Source of the DNA: CAMFTQ01 sp051881615
Lineage (GTDB): Bacteria > Bacillota > Clostridia > Oscillospirales > Acutalibacteraceae
Length of the DNA stretch: 64,000 bases
Assembly (NCBI GenBank): GCA_051881615.1
Contig: JBJEQF010000024.1
Span: 1-64,000 of the forward strand
Reading direction: 5' to 3'
A program made the position numbers and the translations under genes. Below, piece after piece: positions 42,328 to 49,082 of the stretch; position 1 is the first letter of the stretch; every line of letters begins with the position of its first letter. Below the pieces are notes generated by a model. That model was not told the origin of the DNA. It did no database searches and saw only the letters and a list, made by a program, of their open reading frames with translations.

Positions 42328-43059
42328 ATGAAAAACGAAAAAAACAAACAAAAAATTTTTTTATTTTACTTTACCTGTATTTGTCTTTTTACGCTGTTTT
42401 TAGCCTTTTCCTACAGTGCCTTCGGCAAGCTTGCCAAGACGGCTTCACAAAACGAAATTATCGGTAAAAAGCCTGTAATTATCATCGACAGCGGTCACGG
42501 CGGTGAGGACGGCGGAGCAACGGGCAGTGACGGAACACTTGAAAAGGATATAAATCTGTCAATTTCAAATAAGCTGAAGGATTTTTTTCTTCAAGGCGGA
42601 TTTGAGGTAAAAACAGTCAGGGAAGAGGACGTTTCTGTTTGCGATGACGGTCTGCAAACTGTAAAGGAGAGAAAAAAATCGGACATACATAACAGGCTTG
42701 ATATGATTAACAGTGATGACAGAAATATCGCAATTTCAATTCATCAAAACAAATTTGAGCAGAGCAAGTACAGCGGCACGCAAACCTTTTATTCGCCGAA
42801 CGGTGATAACAGCAAAGCACTTGCCGATTGTATTCAAAAAACTGTGGTTGCATTTTTACAGCCTGATAATACAAGAGAATGTAAAAAAGCAGACAAAAAT
42901 ATATATCTGCTTTATAATGCCAAGGTGCCGTCTGTTATTGTAGAGTGCGGTTTTTTATCAAACGAACCTGAGCTTAACAAGCTAAAGGATAACGATTATC
43001 AGAACAAGATGGCTTATTCAATTTATTTCGGATTTTTACAATATTATAATTTATACTAA
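42328..43059 (+). CDS. cwlD: N-acetylmuramoyl-L-alanine amidase CwlD
   Basis: 243 residues. N-terminal membrane anchor (about residues 10-30), then an Amidase_3 domain with zinc ligands in D-S-G-H-G-G, T-L-E-K-D-I-N and S-I-H-Q-N-K-F, catalytic glutamate in V-E-C-G-F-L-S-N. The short single-domain form with S-G-T-Q-T-F-Y-S-P is typical of CwlD, which helps make muramic-delta-lactam in spore cortex. radA follows closely. Confidence 0.9.
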   Translation: MKNEKNKQKIFLFYFTCICLFTLFLAFSYSAFGKLAKTASQNEIIGKKPVIIIDSGHGGEDGGATGSDGTLEKDINLSISNKLKDFFLQGGFEVKTVREEDVSVCDDGLQTVKERKKSDIHNRLDMINSDDRNIAISIHQNKFEQSKYSGTQTFYSPNGDNSKALADCIQKTVVAFLQPDNTRECKKADKNIYLLYNAKVPSVIVECGFLSNEPELNKLKDNDYQNKMAYSIYFGFLQYYNLY

Positions 43060-43076
43060 AACAGGAAGTGAAAAAT

Positions 43077-44438
43077 ATGGCATCAAAGACAAAAAGCGTT
43101 TATGTTTGCTCGGAATGTGGCTACGAGTCTGTCAAGTGGTACGGCAAATGTCCCGGATGCGGTGAATGGAATACAATGAATGAGGAAATCAAAACAACAG
43201 CAAAAACAGCAGTGACCTCATCATCTGTGGCATCATCGTATTCCCGACCTATACAGATTAACGAAATTTCCACAGCAGATGAGCTAAGATATGACACAGG
43301 CTCAAAGGAGCTAAACAGAGTACTCGGCGGCGGTATAGTAAAGGGCAGTATCGTGCTTTTGGGCGGCGATCCGGGTATAGGAAAGTCTACTATTCTGCTT
43401 CAGATATGCAGACATATGGGCAAAGCTCACAAAATACTTTATGTATCGGGTGAGGAATCAAAAAGACAGCTGAAATTAAGAGCGTCACGTCTTGACGTAG
43501 ACAGCGAGAATTTATACGTTATGACAGAAACAGACGTTCAGATAGTAGCTGAACAAATCAGAAGCGAAAAGCCTGAGCTTGTTATGATAGACTCAATACA
43601 AACTATGAATATGACCGAGCTAAGCTCATCGCCCGGAAGTGTGGTACAGGTCAGGGAATGTACGAATATATTGATGAGAACGGCAAAAAGTCTTGATATT
43701 CCGATTATAATAGTAGGTCACGTGAATAAAGAGGGTTCAATCGCAGGTCCTAAGGTTTTAGAGCATATTGTTGACGCTGTTTTATATTTTGAGGGCGACA
43801 AGCAGATGTCCTGCAGGATACTTCGTGCCGTTAAAAACAGGTACGGCTCAACAAATGAAATCGGAGTTTTTCAGATGACAGACAAGGGCTTGCAGGAGGT
43901 TGAAAATCCCTCGCAAATGCTTCTGACAGGCAGACCGAAAAACGTATCGGGAACGTGCGTAGCCTGTGCATTAGAGGGAAGCAGACCGATCTTAGCAGAA
44001 ATACAAGGACTTGCAACTGCGTCAGGCTTCGGAAATCCACGCAGAATGTCAACAGGCTTTGACTATAACAGAATGAATATGATATTAGCCGTACTTGAAA
44101 AAAGAGCAGGCTATTTTTTCAGCAATACAGATACATACATAAACGTAGTAGGAGGACTGCGCCTTGATGAGCCTGCAACAGATTTAGCAGTTGCTATGGC
44201 ACTTGTCAGCAGCTTAAAGGATATGCCGATTTGCGAAAATGCAGTAGCATTTGGCGAAATAGGCTTGGCAGGAGAAATTCGCTCAGTATCACAGGCACAG
44301 CTAAGAGTGAATGAAGCAATAAGACTCGGCTTTACAAAAATAATTGTTCCGTATTATAACGCAAAAAATATAAGCGTAAACGGTGCTGAAATTATTGGCG
44401 TTCATAATATCAGACAGGCGTTTGAAGCACTAAGCTGA
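43077..44438 (+). CDS. radA: DNA repair protein RadA
   Basis: 453 residues. N-terminal zinc finger C-S-E-C-G...C-P-G-C-G, RecA-like core with G-G-D-P-G-I-G-K-S-T Walker A, the K-N-R-Y-G motif specific to RadA/Sms, and a C-terminal Lon-like domain (G-E-I-G-L-A-G-E-I-R). Helicase aiding branch migration in recombination. ATG 43077 after AGGAAG; GTG 43068 is also in frame. Confidence 0.96.
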   Translation: MASKTKSVYVCSECGYESVKWYGKCPGCGEWNTMNEEIKTTAKTAVTSSSVASSYSRPIQINEISTADELRYDTGSKELNRVLGGGIVKGSIVLLGGDPGIGKSTILLQICRHMGKAHKILYVSGEESKRQLKLRASRLDVDSENLYVMTETDVQIVAEQIRSEKPELVMIDSIQTMNMTELSSSPGSVVQVRECTNILMRTAKSLDIPIIIVGHVNKEGSIAGPKVLEHIVDAVLYFEGDKQMSCRILRAVKNRYGSTNEIGVFQMTDKGLQEVENPSQMLLTGRPKNVSGTCVACALEGSRPILAEIQGLATASGFGNPRRMSTGFDYNRMNMILAVLEKRAGYFFSNTDTYINVVGGLRLDEPATDLAVAMALVSSLKDMPICENAVAFGEIGLAGEIRSVSQAQLRVNEAIRLGFTKIIVPYYNAKNISVNGAEIIGVHNIRQAFEALS

Positions 44439-44495
44439 AATATATCTGTTGTTGTAGGTATAGAATAGGGAACAGTAATTAAATATAAACACTTA

Positions 44496-44531
44496 AAAAC
44501 AGAGCAGAAACGATTTTGCTCTGTTTTTTTA
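44496..44531 (+). terminator. Terminator of radA
   Basis: 11-bp stem AAAACAGAGCA (44496-44506) / TGCTCTGTTTT (44518-44528) ending in a T-run. Confidence 0.92.
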
Positions 44532-44586
44532 TTTCCAAGATTTTTAAGAATTCACAGTATATGTTCGAACAGACATAACACAATAG

Positions 44587-44615
44587 TTGCATTTGAACAT
44601 AAGCTGTGATATAAT
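44587..44615 (+). promoter_or_regulatory. Promoter of the XRE regulator gene
   Basis: TTGCAT (44587-44592), 17-base spacer, TATAAT (44610-44615). ATGTTCGAAC (about 44562) and TTTGAACAT (about 44592) words flank the -35 and may be operator halves. Confidence 0.7.
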
Positions 44616-44646
44616 TATATAAATAAAATTGAAAGCGTGATATTTT

Positions 44647-44868
44647 ATGTATGACTATTGCGTCAGAATGAAAAAGCTACGTGAAAGCTGTGAATACACA
44701 CAAAGCGATGTTGCACAGCTTTTGAACATCAGACAAGAGCAGTACAGTAAATACGAAACAGGCAAACGTGATTTGCCGATAAAACATCTTATGTCTTTAT
44801 CAAAAATTTACAGAGTATCAACCGATTATATTTTAGGTGTTTCAAAAAGCAAAAAGATATGCAAGTAA
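44647..44868 (+). CDS. Small XRE/Cro-family regulator
   Basis: 73 residues: a single HTH_3 domain (T-Q-S-D-V-A-Q-L-L-N-I-R-Q-E-Q-Y-S-K-Y-E-T-G) and almost nothing else. Binds DNA as a dimer, targets unknown. It lies about 100 bases outside the left boundary of the integrated element, so it is probably chromosomal, but it could belong to an older, wider element. Confidence 0.88.
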   Translation: MYDYCVRMKKLRESCEYTQSDVAQLLNIRQEQYSKYETGKRDLPIKHLMSLSKIYRVSTDYILGVSKSKKICK

Positions 44869-44897
44869 GTATTGACTGTAACGCAAAAAGGAGCTTT

Positions 44898-45122
44898 ATG
44901 AAGAACACAACAAAGGTGATAAATATTCGATTATCAGAAAAAAGAGTGCCTTGTATAAATGTTACACCACTTATACAAAATAACGCGTTTTGGCTCTTTG
45001 CGTCTGTGCCGCCCGACCCGACAGGCGGCGGTCTGCTATATGAAATGCTTGTTCGTGCGGTGGCTTTGCTTCCTCTAAGCAGCGCCGCTGGCTTGATTTT
45101 GCATACGCCCCAGCGGGGCTAA
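44898..45122 (+). pseudogene. Small reading frame interrupted by element insertion
   Basis: ATG 44898 has a strong ribosome site (AAAGGAG, 44887-44893) and encodes M-K-N-T-T-K-V-I-N-I-R-L-S-E-K before entering the recombination palindrome. In the present sequence it runs on into element DNA to 45122. If the element is removed by joining the 15-bp repeats, the frame would stop after about 32 codons (TAA just before GTGAGGGAGG at 49062). Whether either product is made is unknown. Confidence 0.3.
44951..44983. repeat. Left attachment site: 28-bp palindrome plus 15-bp direct repeat
   Basis: TTGTATAA (44951-44958), 12 bases, TTATACAA (44971-44978) make a 28-bp palindrome, the length of classical dif sites. 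ACTTATACAAAATAA (44969-44983) is repeated exactly at 49034-49048. Consistent with a tyrosine-recombinase core site. Confidence 0.75.
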
Positions 45123-45240
45123 CGCAAAATCAACACACTTGCACCAAAGCTGAAAAAAGCACAGTGCAGCAAATTCGCACGAACTGAATGGCGTATTCTT
45201 TATCTCCTGCGCTCCCCTTGAGGGGCGGGGGGGTGAAATA
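45095..45240. other. Hairpin-rich non-coding left part of the element
   Basis: Contains GATTTTGC (about 45095) paired with GCAAAATC (about 45124) around CCCC/GGGG, and a GCTCCCC-TTGA-GGGGC stem near 45211. The rest of 44984-45289 shows no gene that I can support beyond the run-on frame described at 44898. Confidence 0.5.
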
Positions 45241-45289
45241 GCAGGCACTTATATATCAAGTATAACTTTGTTTCATTCGTCTATTTCTC

Positions 45290-45464
45290 CTATAAAACAA
45301 AAACGCCACAGCTTTCGCTGCGGTGTTTCTGTGAAGAACTATTTTATTTTATGGAATTGATAAATGAACCAGTTTAGCCGCCCCGCCGACCCGTTGCAAC
45401 TGGCAACAACAGGCGGTATGGACTATGGGGGGCGGCAAGGTAAGGCTTATTCCCCACCCCTGCA
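45290..45464 (-). ncRNA. Predicted small RNA of the integrated element
   Basis: Minus-strand unit with a consensus promoter (45471-45499) and, about 135 bases after the expected start, a terminator hairpin AACACCGCAGC-GAAA-GCTGTGGCGTT followed by TTTGTTTT. It codes for no obvious protein. It can form a large GCCGCCCC/GGGGCGGC stem (45382-45436 region) enclosing a small TTGCCAGTTGCAA hairpin. On plasmids such units are often counter-transcribed or regulatory RNAs controlling replication; here it is not antisense to rep, so its target is unknown. Confidence 0.7.
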
Positions 45465-45470
45465 AGAAGC

Positions 45471-45499
45471 ATTGTAGCACTTTTGCTGTGCTGTGTCAA
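45471..45499 (-). promoter_or_regulatory. Promoter of the element's small RNA
   Basis: Minus-strand TTGACA (45494-45499), 17-base spacer, TACAAT (45471-45476). Confidence 0.85.
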
Positions 45500-45528
45500 C
45501 ACTTTTTGCAAGGGTGGTGTGCAACAGG

Positions 45529-45828
45529 TCAGATTACCTTGTCTTTGTAATCTGTTAGTTCGTGTGCTACGAGGAAATCGTAATAGTTGTCGTAGCAGTC
45601 CCTAATCTCCCAGTAAGCGTCAAAGACCTTTCGCCAATAATAACCCCAACTGCAAAACTGGAAGCCGTTGCGAACACAATACAATTGATAGTCGCAATAC
45701 TCTTTCTGTGTTCGTGGTATTTCGCTGTATTCTTTCTGTGTTTTTTCGAGGTAGTCGTGCCACATAAGTATTTCGCCAAGTAGTGGCTTTTCTTCGGATT
45801 TTTTGTGAATTTTCCAGTATGGTATCAT
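45529..45828 (-). CDS. Hypothetical protein of the integrated element
   Basis: 99 residues with a very good ribosome site (AAAGGAGT, 8 bases before ATG). Rich in Tyr, Trp, Cys and acidic/basic pairs (W-G-Y-Y-W-R-K, Y-D-N-Y-Y-D-F-L-V). No signal peptide, membrane segment or recognised domain. It is transcribed leftward, opposite to rep and the integrase, toward the small-RNA promoter. Function unknown. Confidence 0.6.
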   Translation of the reverse strand: MIPYWKIHKKSEEKPLLGEILMWHDYLEKTQKEYSEIPRTQKEYCDYQLYCVRNGFQFCSWGYYWRKVFDAYWEIRDCYDNYYDFLVAHELTDYKDKVI

Positions 45829-45900
45829 TTTTTTTACTCCTTTTTTTGATTTTTTTGTATTTTTTTGTATTTTTGCGTTGTGTGAGGGGTGGCGAAGCCA

Positions 45901-46300
45901 CCCCCAACAGAACAGCTAAAAGCACCAAGAACAGAGAGGACAGACAGACGGAAGCCAGAAATGGAGAAAGAGAACAACGAACACGCCGCCGACAAAGAGA
46001 ACAAGAGCCGCAGCGAACAGAAACGAGCCGACCGCCGAGAGAGCCGAGCGCAGCCGCCAAACCCAAGCGGGGCGAGATCCAGCGGACCAAAGCCGAGCCG
46101 CCCGCCACAAGGACGGAACAGCGACAAGACCGCAGCGCAGACGAGAGAACAGACGGCAGAGAAACCAAGGAACGCCCCACAGACCGCCAAACGAAAGCGA
46201 CCACCAGCGGCGAACACGAAGCCACAGGCGGCGCAGCACAGACAGCAGCCACGAAAGCAGAACGCCGAGAGGAACACAGGCAACGAGAACAAAAACCAAA
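45901..46300. other. Extreme T-depleted tract (3 T in 400 bases)
   Basis: On the plus strand the only T residues in these 400 bases are in AGCTAAA (45916), ATGGAG (45962) and GAGATCC (46078); 46079-46300 (222 bases) has none. It directly follows a very T-rich tract (45833-45877). Without T there can be no plus-strand stop codon, so all three frames are open. One frame starting at ATG 45961 (GGAAG at 45950, stop at 46314) would give a 118-residue disordered Lys/Arg/Gln/Asn/Pro/Ala protein lacking hydrophobic residues; that coding role is unproven. Confidence 0.9.
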
Positions 46301-46308
46301 TACAACCA

Positions 46309-46570
46309 TTTTGACATTTTGGAAACCCCCTTTTGAAACCTTAACAGCGGGGAATGTCAAGGGCGGCTTTGCCGTTTTTTCGCCTTTGGCGAAAAAATGG
46401 TGCGGCGGGAACTGACGTTACCGAAAGCAGAATGTTATATACCGCCGTACCACCCTTGAGTGGCGCTCGCTTTTTTCGCTTGCGAAAAAAGTTTGCCGCC
46501 GTTGGGGCGGCAAACGCCACGTACACCCCGCTATCCTGAGAAGTTCTAAAGGGGGTTTTCAAAAGTCAAA
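46309..46570. repeat. Long-range inverted repeat (possible replication origin or packaging structure)
   Basis: Left arm 46309-46339 and right arm 46543-46570 are imperfect inverted copies (shared core A-A-A-C-C-C-C-C-T-T-T and TTTGAC ends), and AGCGGGG (46345) pairs with CCCCGCT (46526) farther in. The enclosed 200 bases hold more hairpins: TTTTTTCGCC-TTTGGCGAAAAAA, CTTTTTTCGC-TTGCGAAAAAAG and GTTTGCCGCC-GTTGG-GGCGGCAAAC. Such branched structures are seen at single-strand or double-strand origins of rolling-circle replicons. Confidence 0.75.
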
Positions 46571-46851
46571 GCTTACTTTGTACGAGAACGGCGAAGCCTA
46601 CGCACCGCTATTCAAAGTTTGTGTATATCTTGTGTGTGTGCGGTGCGTACTGCTACGCTTGCGTAGCTTCTGCGGAACGCAGAATACAGCGTACTATCCG
46701 CTATGTGTGCAGTAGCCGTACGCCGCCAGCGTTGTGGCGGCGGTGCGGCGGTGGCTCACAGCTGGGAAATGCTCCTGCATCTTAGATTTTATCATACCTT
46801 TAGTAAATAATATATACTTGATATATAGGACATTATGTTCTCAAACTTGCT
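46571..46851. other. Non-coding, hairpin-dense region upstream of rep
   Basis: Several perfect palindromes, for example GCTACGC-TTGCGTAGC (about 46652), TCTGCG-GAA-CGCAGA (about 46668) and CGCCGCC-AGCGTTG-TGGCGGCG (about 46721), are followed by an AT-rich stretch (46785-46830). It probably contains the rep promoter and, with the preceding inverted repeat, the origin. A mini frame of 6 codons (ATG 46835 to TGA 46855) overlaps the rep start. Confidence 0.55.
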
Positions 46852-47784
46852 TTGAAAACACCTTTTATAATCACTGGTAAAACTATATCAGAGATTTCTC
46901 CTGATGAAGTTAATTTCAATACAAGGGTTAAGATGTACCCTGATTTCAACGGCGGTTTTTATGTTACACAGGTGATGTGTTGTAACAAGCGTGTGTTCAA
47001 TCCTAATGGCTACAAACTTTCTGACAAGACTATTGCAGAACGTAAGCTGACACAGATACAGGAGCGTTTCTTTGCTGAGAAAACTGCTGTTGATGTTGAT
47101 GAAATACCTGTTGGTGTTCTGTCTGCTATAATTGACAAACAGTATGCAGAGAGTGAGAAGCGAAAAAAAGAAAATGCGGATAGAGCCGTAAGACGTGCTA
47201 AAACTGTTGTGTATGATTTAGCTTGCTGTAATGACTTCAAGTATTTTGTTACCCTCACTCTGAATGGTGAGCATTTTGCTCGTGATGACTTCGATACTGT
47301 TAAGCAAAAGTTCTTGACTTGGTGTAAAAACAGAGTTTATCGGCAAGGAATGAAATATATTGCTGTGGCTGAATATCACAAGAAAAATAACGCTGTGCAT
47401 TTTCACCTACTTACAAATGAAGCGCTTGCTGTGGTAGATAGTGGTACTGTCTTAGTGCCTAACTACAAGAAGCCTATTAAGATTGCTACAGCTGATAGGC
47501 GAGGTGTTCCCCTCTATGATAGGCGCACTGTTTACAATGTCAGTGATTGGAAATATGGTTTCAGCACTGCTATAGAATTGGTTGGGGATAGACGTGCTGT
47601 AGCTGGGTATGTGTGTAAGTATATAACTAAGGATTGCAAGAAAATAGGTGGACGTTATTACTATAGCGGCGGTGAACTTATGCGACCTAAGTATGAATAC
47701 TTTAACTGTGACTTTGTTTCTTTTGAAGCTGACAGAGAATTTTCTGTTGATGGCTTCGTTGAATATAAAATTTTGAATATGTGA
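46852..47784 (+). CDS. HUH rolling-circle replication initiator (Rep)
   Basis: 310 residues. Motif 1 Y-F-V-T-L-T-L (about residue 125), HUH motif 2 A-V-H-F-H-L-L-T-N (about 180), and motif 3 V-C-K-Y-I-T-K with the catalytic tyrosine (about 255). The same order occurs in Rep proteins of small rolling-circle plasmids and filamentous phages. It would nick the origin and start rolling-circle synthesis. The start is a TTG at 46852 with no clear ribosome site, overlapping the stop of a 6-codon upstream frame, so coupling or a later start (ATG 46933) is possible. Confidence 0.82.
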   Translation: MKTPFIITGKTISEISPDEVNFNTRVKMYPDFNGGFYVTQVMCCNKRVFNPNGYKLSDKTIAERKLTQIQERFFAEKTAVDVDEIPVGVLSAIIDKQYAESEKRKKENADRAVRRAKTVVYDLACCNDFKYFVTLTLNGEHFARDDFDTVKQKFLTWCKNRVYRQGMKYIAVAEYHKKNNAVHFHLLTNEALAVVDSGTVLVPNYKKPIKIATADRRGVPLYDRRTVYNVSDWKYGFSTAIELVGDRRAVAGYVCKYITKDCKKIGGRYYYSGGELMRPKYEYFNCDFVSFEADREFSVDGFVEYKILNM

Positions 47785-47793
47785 GGTGTTCGT

Positions 47794-47997
47794 GTGGATA
47801 TTCCATTTTTAGAGGGTGACATTTACAAAAGTGTTGATGAAATCTTTTTGCATTGCAAAGATACTTCTCAGATTATTTCTTGTGTTCGTAGGTTAAATAA
47901 AAAACTAAGACGATACGGAAGAAATTTGTATGTAGATGAGATTACTACACAAGAGGACGGAACTATTGTGGCTTCGTTAATTGTTGGTAGACCATAG
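47794..47997 (+). CDS. Small hypothetical protein downstream of rep
   Basis: 67 residues from GTG 47794, with GAGGTG 6-11 bases before it and only 9 bases after the rep stop. A predicted helix with basic residues (V-R-R-L-N-K-K-L-R-R-Y-G-R) is followed by beta-like segments. Could be a small DNA-binding or copy-control protein; no family recognised. Confidence 0.6.
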   Translation: MDIPFLEGDIYKSVDEIFLHCKDTSQIISCVRRLNKKLRRYGRNLYVDEITTQEDGTIVASLIVGRP

Positions 47998-47999
47998 TA

Positions 48000-48034
48000 A
48001 TGTGTGTGTGTGTAGAAATGCGCACACACTTTTT
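48000..48034 (+). terminator. Terminator after rep and the small gene
   Basis: GTGTGTGTG (48002-48010) pairs with CGCACACAC (48019-48027) and is followed by T7. Confidence 0.85.
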
Positions 48035-48099
48035 TTGTGTTTACTCAGGGTTGATTTTTTCTAATCTGTAGCCTACACTGATATGTGGGGGGTGAGAAA

Positions 48100-48681
48100 G
48101 TGAGAACAGATTATGTCAATTCGAGTATGTATAATCGGTTGTATATGATTATGCAGTACCCAAATGCGCTGGCTTTGCGTGTGTGCCTCGAAACTGGTAT
48201 GCGTATAGGTGATGTATTGGCTATGACAAAAGACAGCCTACAGGGGCGCACAATACGATTTACAGCACAGAAAACTGGTAAGAAATGCAAAAAGGTTATT
48301 TCTCAGGACTTGGCAAACCGCCTTCGAGAAATACAAGGTAAGGAATATATATTTTCGGGACGTTACGGAGATAAGCCACGCACACGCCAAACAGTGTGGA
48401 AAGATATAAAAAAAGCAAGCAAGATAATAGGGTGTAAGCAGAATATTGGAGCGCACTCAGCACGAAAAACTTATGCTGTTGAAATGCTCCACAAGGACGG
48501 CTTGAAAGCTGTTCAGCGTGAGTTACAGCACGACAGTCCTACAACAACTATGGTGTACGCCTTTAGTGATATGATGAGTGAAGCAGGAAAAGAGAAAAGC
48601 AGTGAAGCTGTAGAGCTGAGCGAAAGTACTATAGAGAGAATAGCAGATACAGTGGTGCAGAAAATGAAACAAGCGGAGTAA
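48100..48681 (+). CDS. Minimal tyrosine recombinase (integrase) of the element
   Basis: About 193 residues, only the catalytic domain. All active-site positions are present: Arg in L-E-T-G-M-R-I-G-D-V, Lys in the beta-hairpin (A-Q-K-T-G-K-K), H-S-A-R-K-T-Y, the second His in L-Q-H-D-S-P-T-T-T and Tyr in M-V-Y-A-F-S-D. The N-terminal core-binding domain of normal integrases is missing. GTG 48100 with GGGGGTGAG is preferred; GTG 48085 is also in frame. It probably catalyses integration at the palindrome, alone or with a host Xer protein. Confidence 0.85.
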   Translation: MRTDYVNSSMYNRLYMIMQYPNALALRVCLETGMRIGDVLAMTKDSLQGRTIRFTAQKTGKKCKKVISQDLANRLREIQGKEYIFSGRYGDKPRTRQTVWKDIKKASKIIGCKQNIGAHSARKTYAVEMLHKDGLKAVQRELQHDSPTTTMVYAFSDMMSEAGKEKSSEAVELSESTIERIADTVVQKMKQAE

Positions 48682-48834
48682 GGCGCTGCGCCTGCGGTGC
48701 TTGCGCCGCAGTGGGTCGGCTTCTGCCGACCGCCTGCTGAAAGCTGGCGCGCAGCAGGAACAAAACTTTTGATTTTTATCTTTTGTATCTCGGGAGAACC
48801 CTCGCAGCGCAGTATTGACAGGAGATGAATTTTG
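48680..48834. other. Hairpin cluster downstream of the element's integrase
   Basis: Four GC-rich stems in a row: GGCGCTGCGCC, CTGCGG-TGCTTG-CGCCGCAG, GGTCGGC-TTCT-GCCGACC and CCTGCTG-N12-CAGCAGG (to 48752). No gene is apparent. It may terminate integrase transcription or be structured DNA of the element end. Confidence 0.6.
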
Positions 48835-48945
48835 ATGTATGATGTAGCCACCATAGTCCGATTACGCAGAAAGCGAGGACGAGAACAGCCAGCAGCTGCC
48901 TATCGTGGGCGGTGTGGTACAGGTGCAACGAGCCAAAACGATTGA
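48835..48945 (+). CDS. Possible 36-residue basic protein
   Basis: ATG 48835 has AGGAG at 48820-48824 (10-base spacing) and codes for a short Arg-rich product (V-R-L-R-R-K-R-G-R-E). It sits between the integrase and the right attachment site, where excisionase genes are sometimes found, but the length gives little support. The remaining DNA to 49033 has no other visible feature. Confidence 0.25.
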   Translation: MYDVATIVRLRRKRGREQPAAAYRGRCGTGATSQND

Positions 48946-49033
48946 TTTTGTTTAGGTCGGCGTAGATTAGGCTTGTAAAGATGTTTTTCAGCGCCACGAA
49001 AACAAGGTGTTGATTATTTCTTTTGTATCAACG

Positions 49034-49048
49034 ACTTATACAAAATAA
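49034..49048. repeat. Right attachment site (15-bp direct repeat)
   Basis: ACTTATACAAAATAA, identical to 44969-44983. The half-site to its left (TTTTGTATCAACG) is only a degraded version of the left palindrome arm, as expected for an element-derived half-site. Confidence 0.75.
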
Positions 49049-49082
49049 ATATTTTATCTAAGTGAGGGAGGGCAAAAAAGCC

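Larger units (their letters stand above)
44969..49048. mobile_element. 4.07-kb integrated Rep/tyrosine-recombinase element
   Basis: Flanked by the exact 15-bp direct repeat ACTTATACAAAATAA. Between the copies lie an HUH rolling-circle initiator, a minimal tyrosine recombinase, at least two small unknown genes, a promoter-terminator unit for a small RNA, a long-range inverted repeat and a T-free tract. It is GC-richer and more hairpin-dense than the chromosome around it. No relaxase of MOB type, capsid or secretion gene is seen. It may be an integrated rolling-circle plasmid, a satellite or a filamentous-phage relative. Confidence 0.8.

Noticed and set aside
44647..44868. XRE regulator as part of the 4-kb element
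   Set aside because: It lies outside the direct repeats; only a wider boundary in other strains would include it.
45364..45477. 37-codon plus-strand frame starting at ATG 45364
   Set aside because: No ribosome site and it lies antisense to the predicted small RNA, whose promoter and terminator explain the region better.
45834..46292. Open minus-strand frame of about 150 codons rich in Cys, Phe, Leu and Arg
   Set aside because: It is a by-product of the complementary strand having no A (so no stop codons); no ribosome site, implausible composition.
45901..46300. Template or variable repeat of a diversity-generating retroelement
   Set aside because: No reverse transcriptase or paired repeat in the window; the lack of T is continuous rather than position-specific.
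45783..46415. Plus-strand frame of 210 codons with a hydrophobic N-terminus resembling a signal peptide
   Set aside because: The hydrophobic part is just translation of a poly-T tract antisense to the well-supported 45529-45828 gene leader, and no ribosome site precedes its ATGs.
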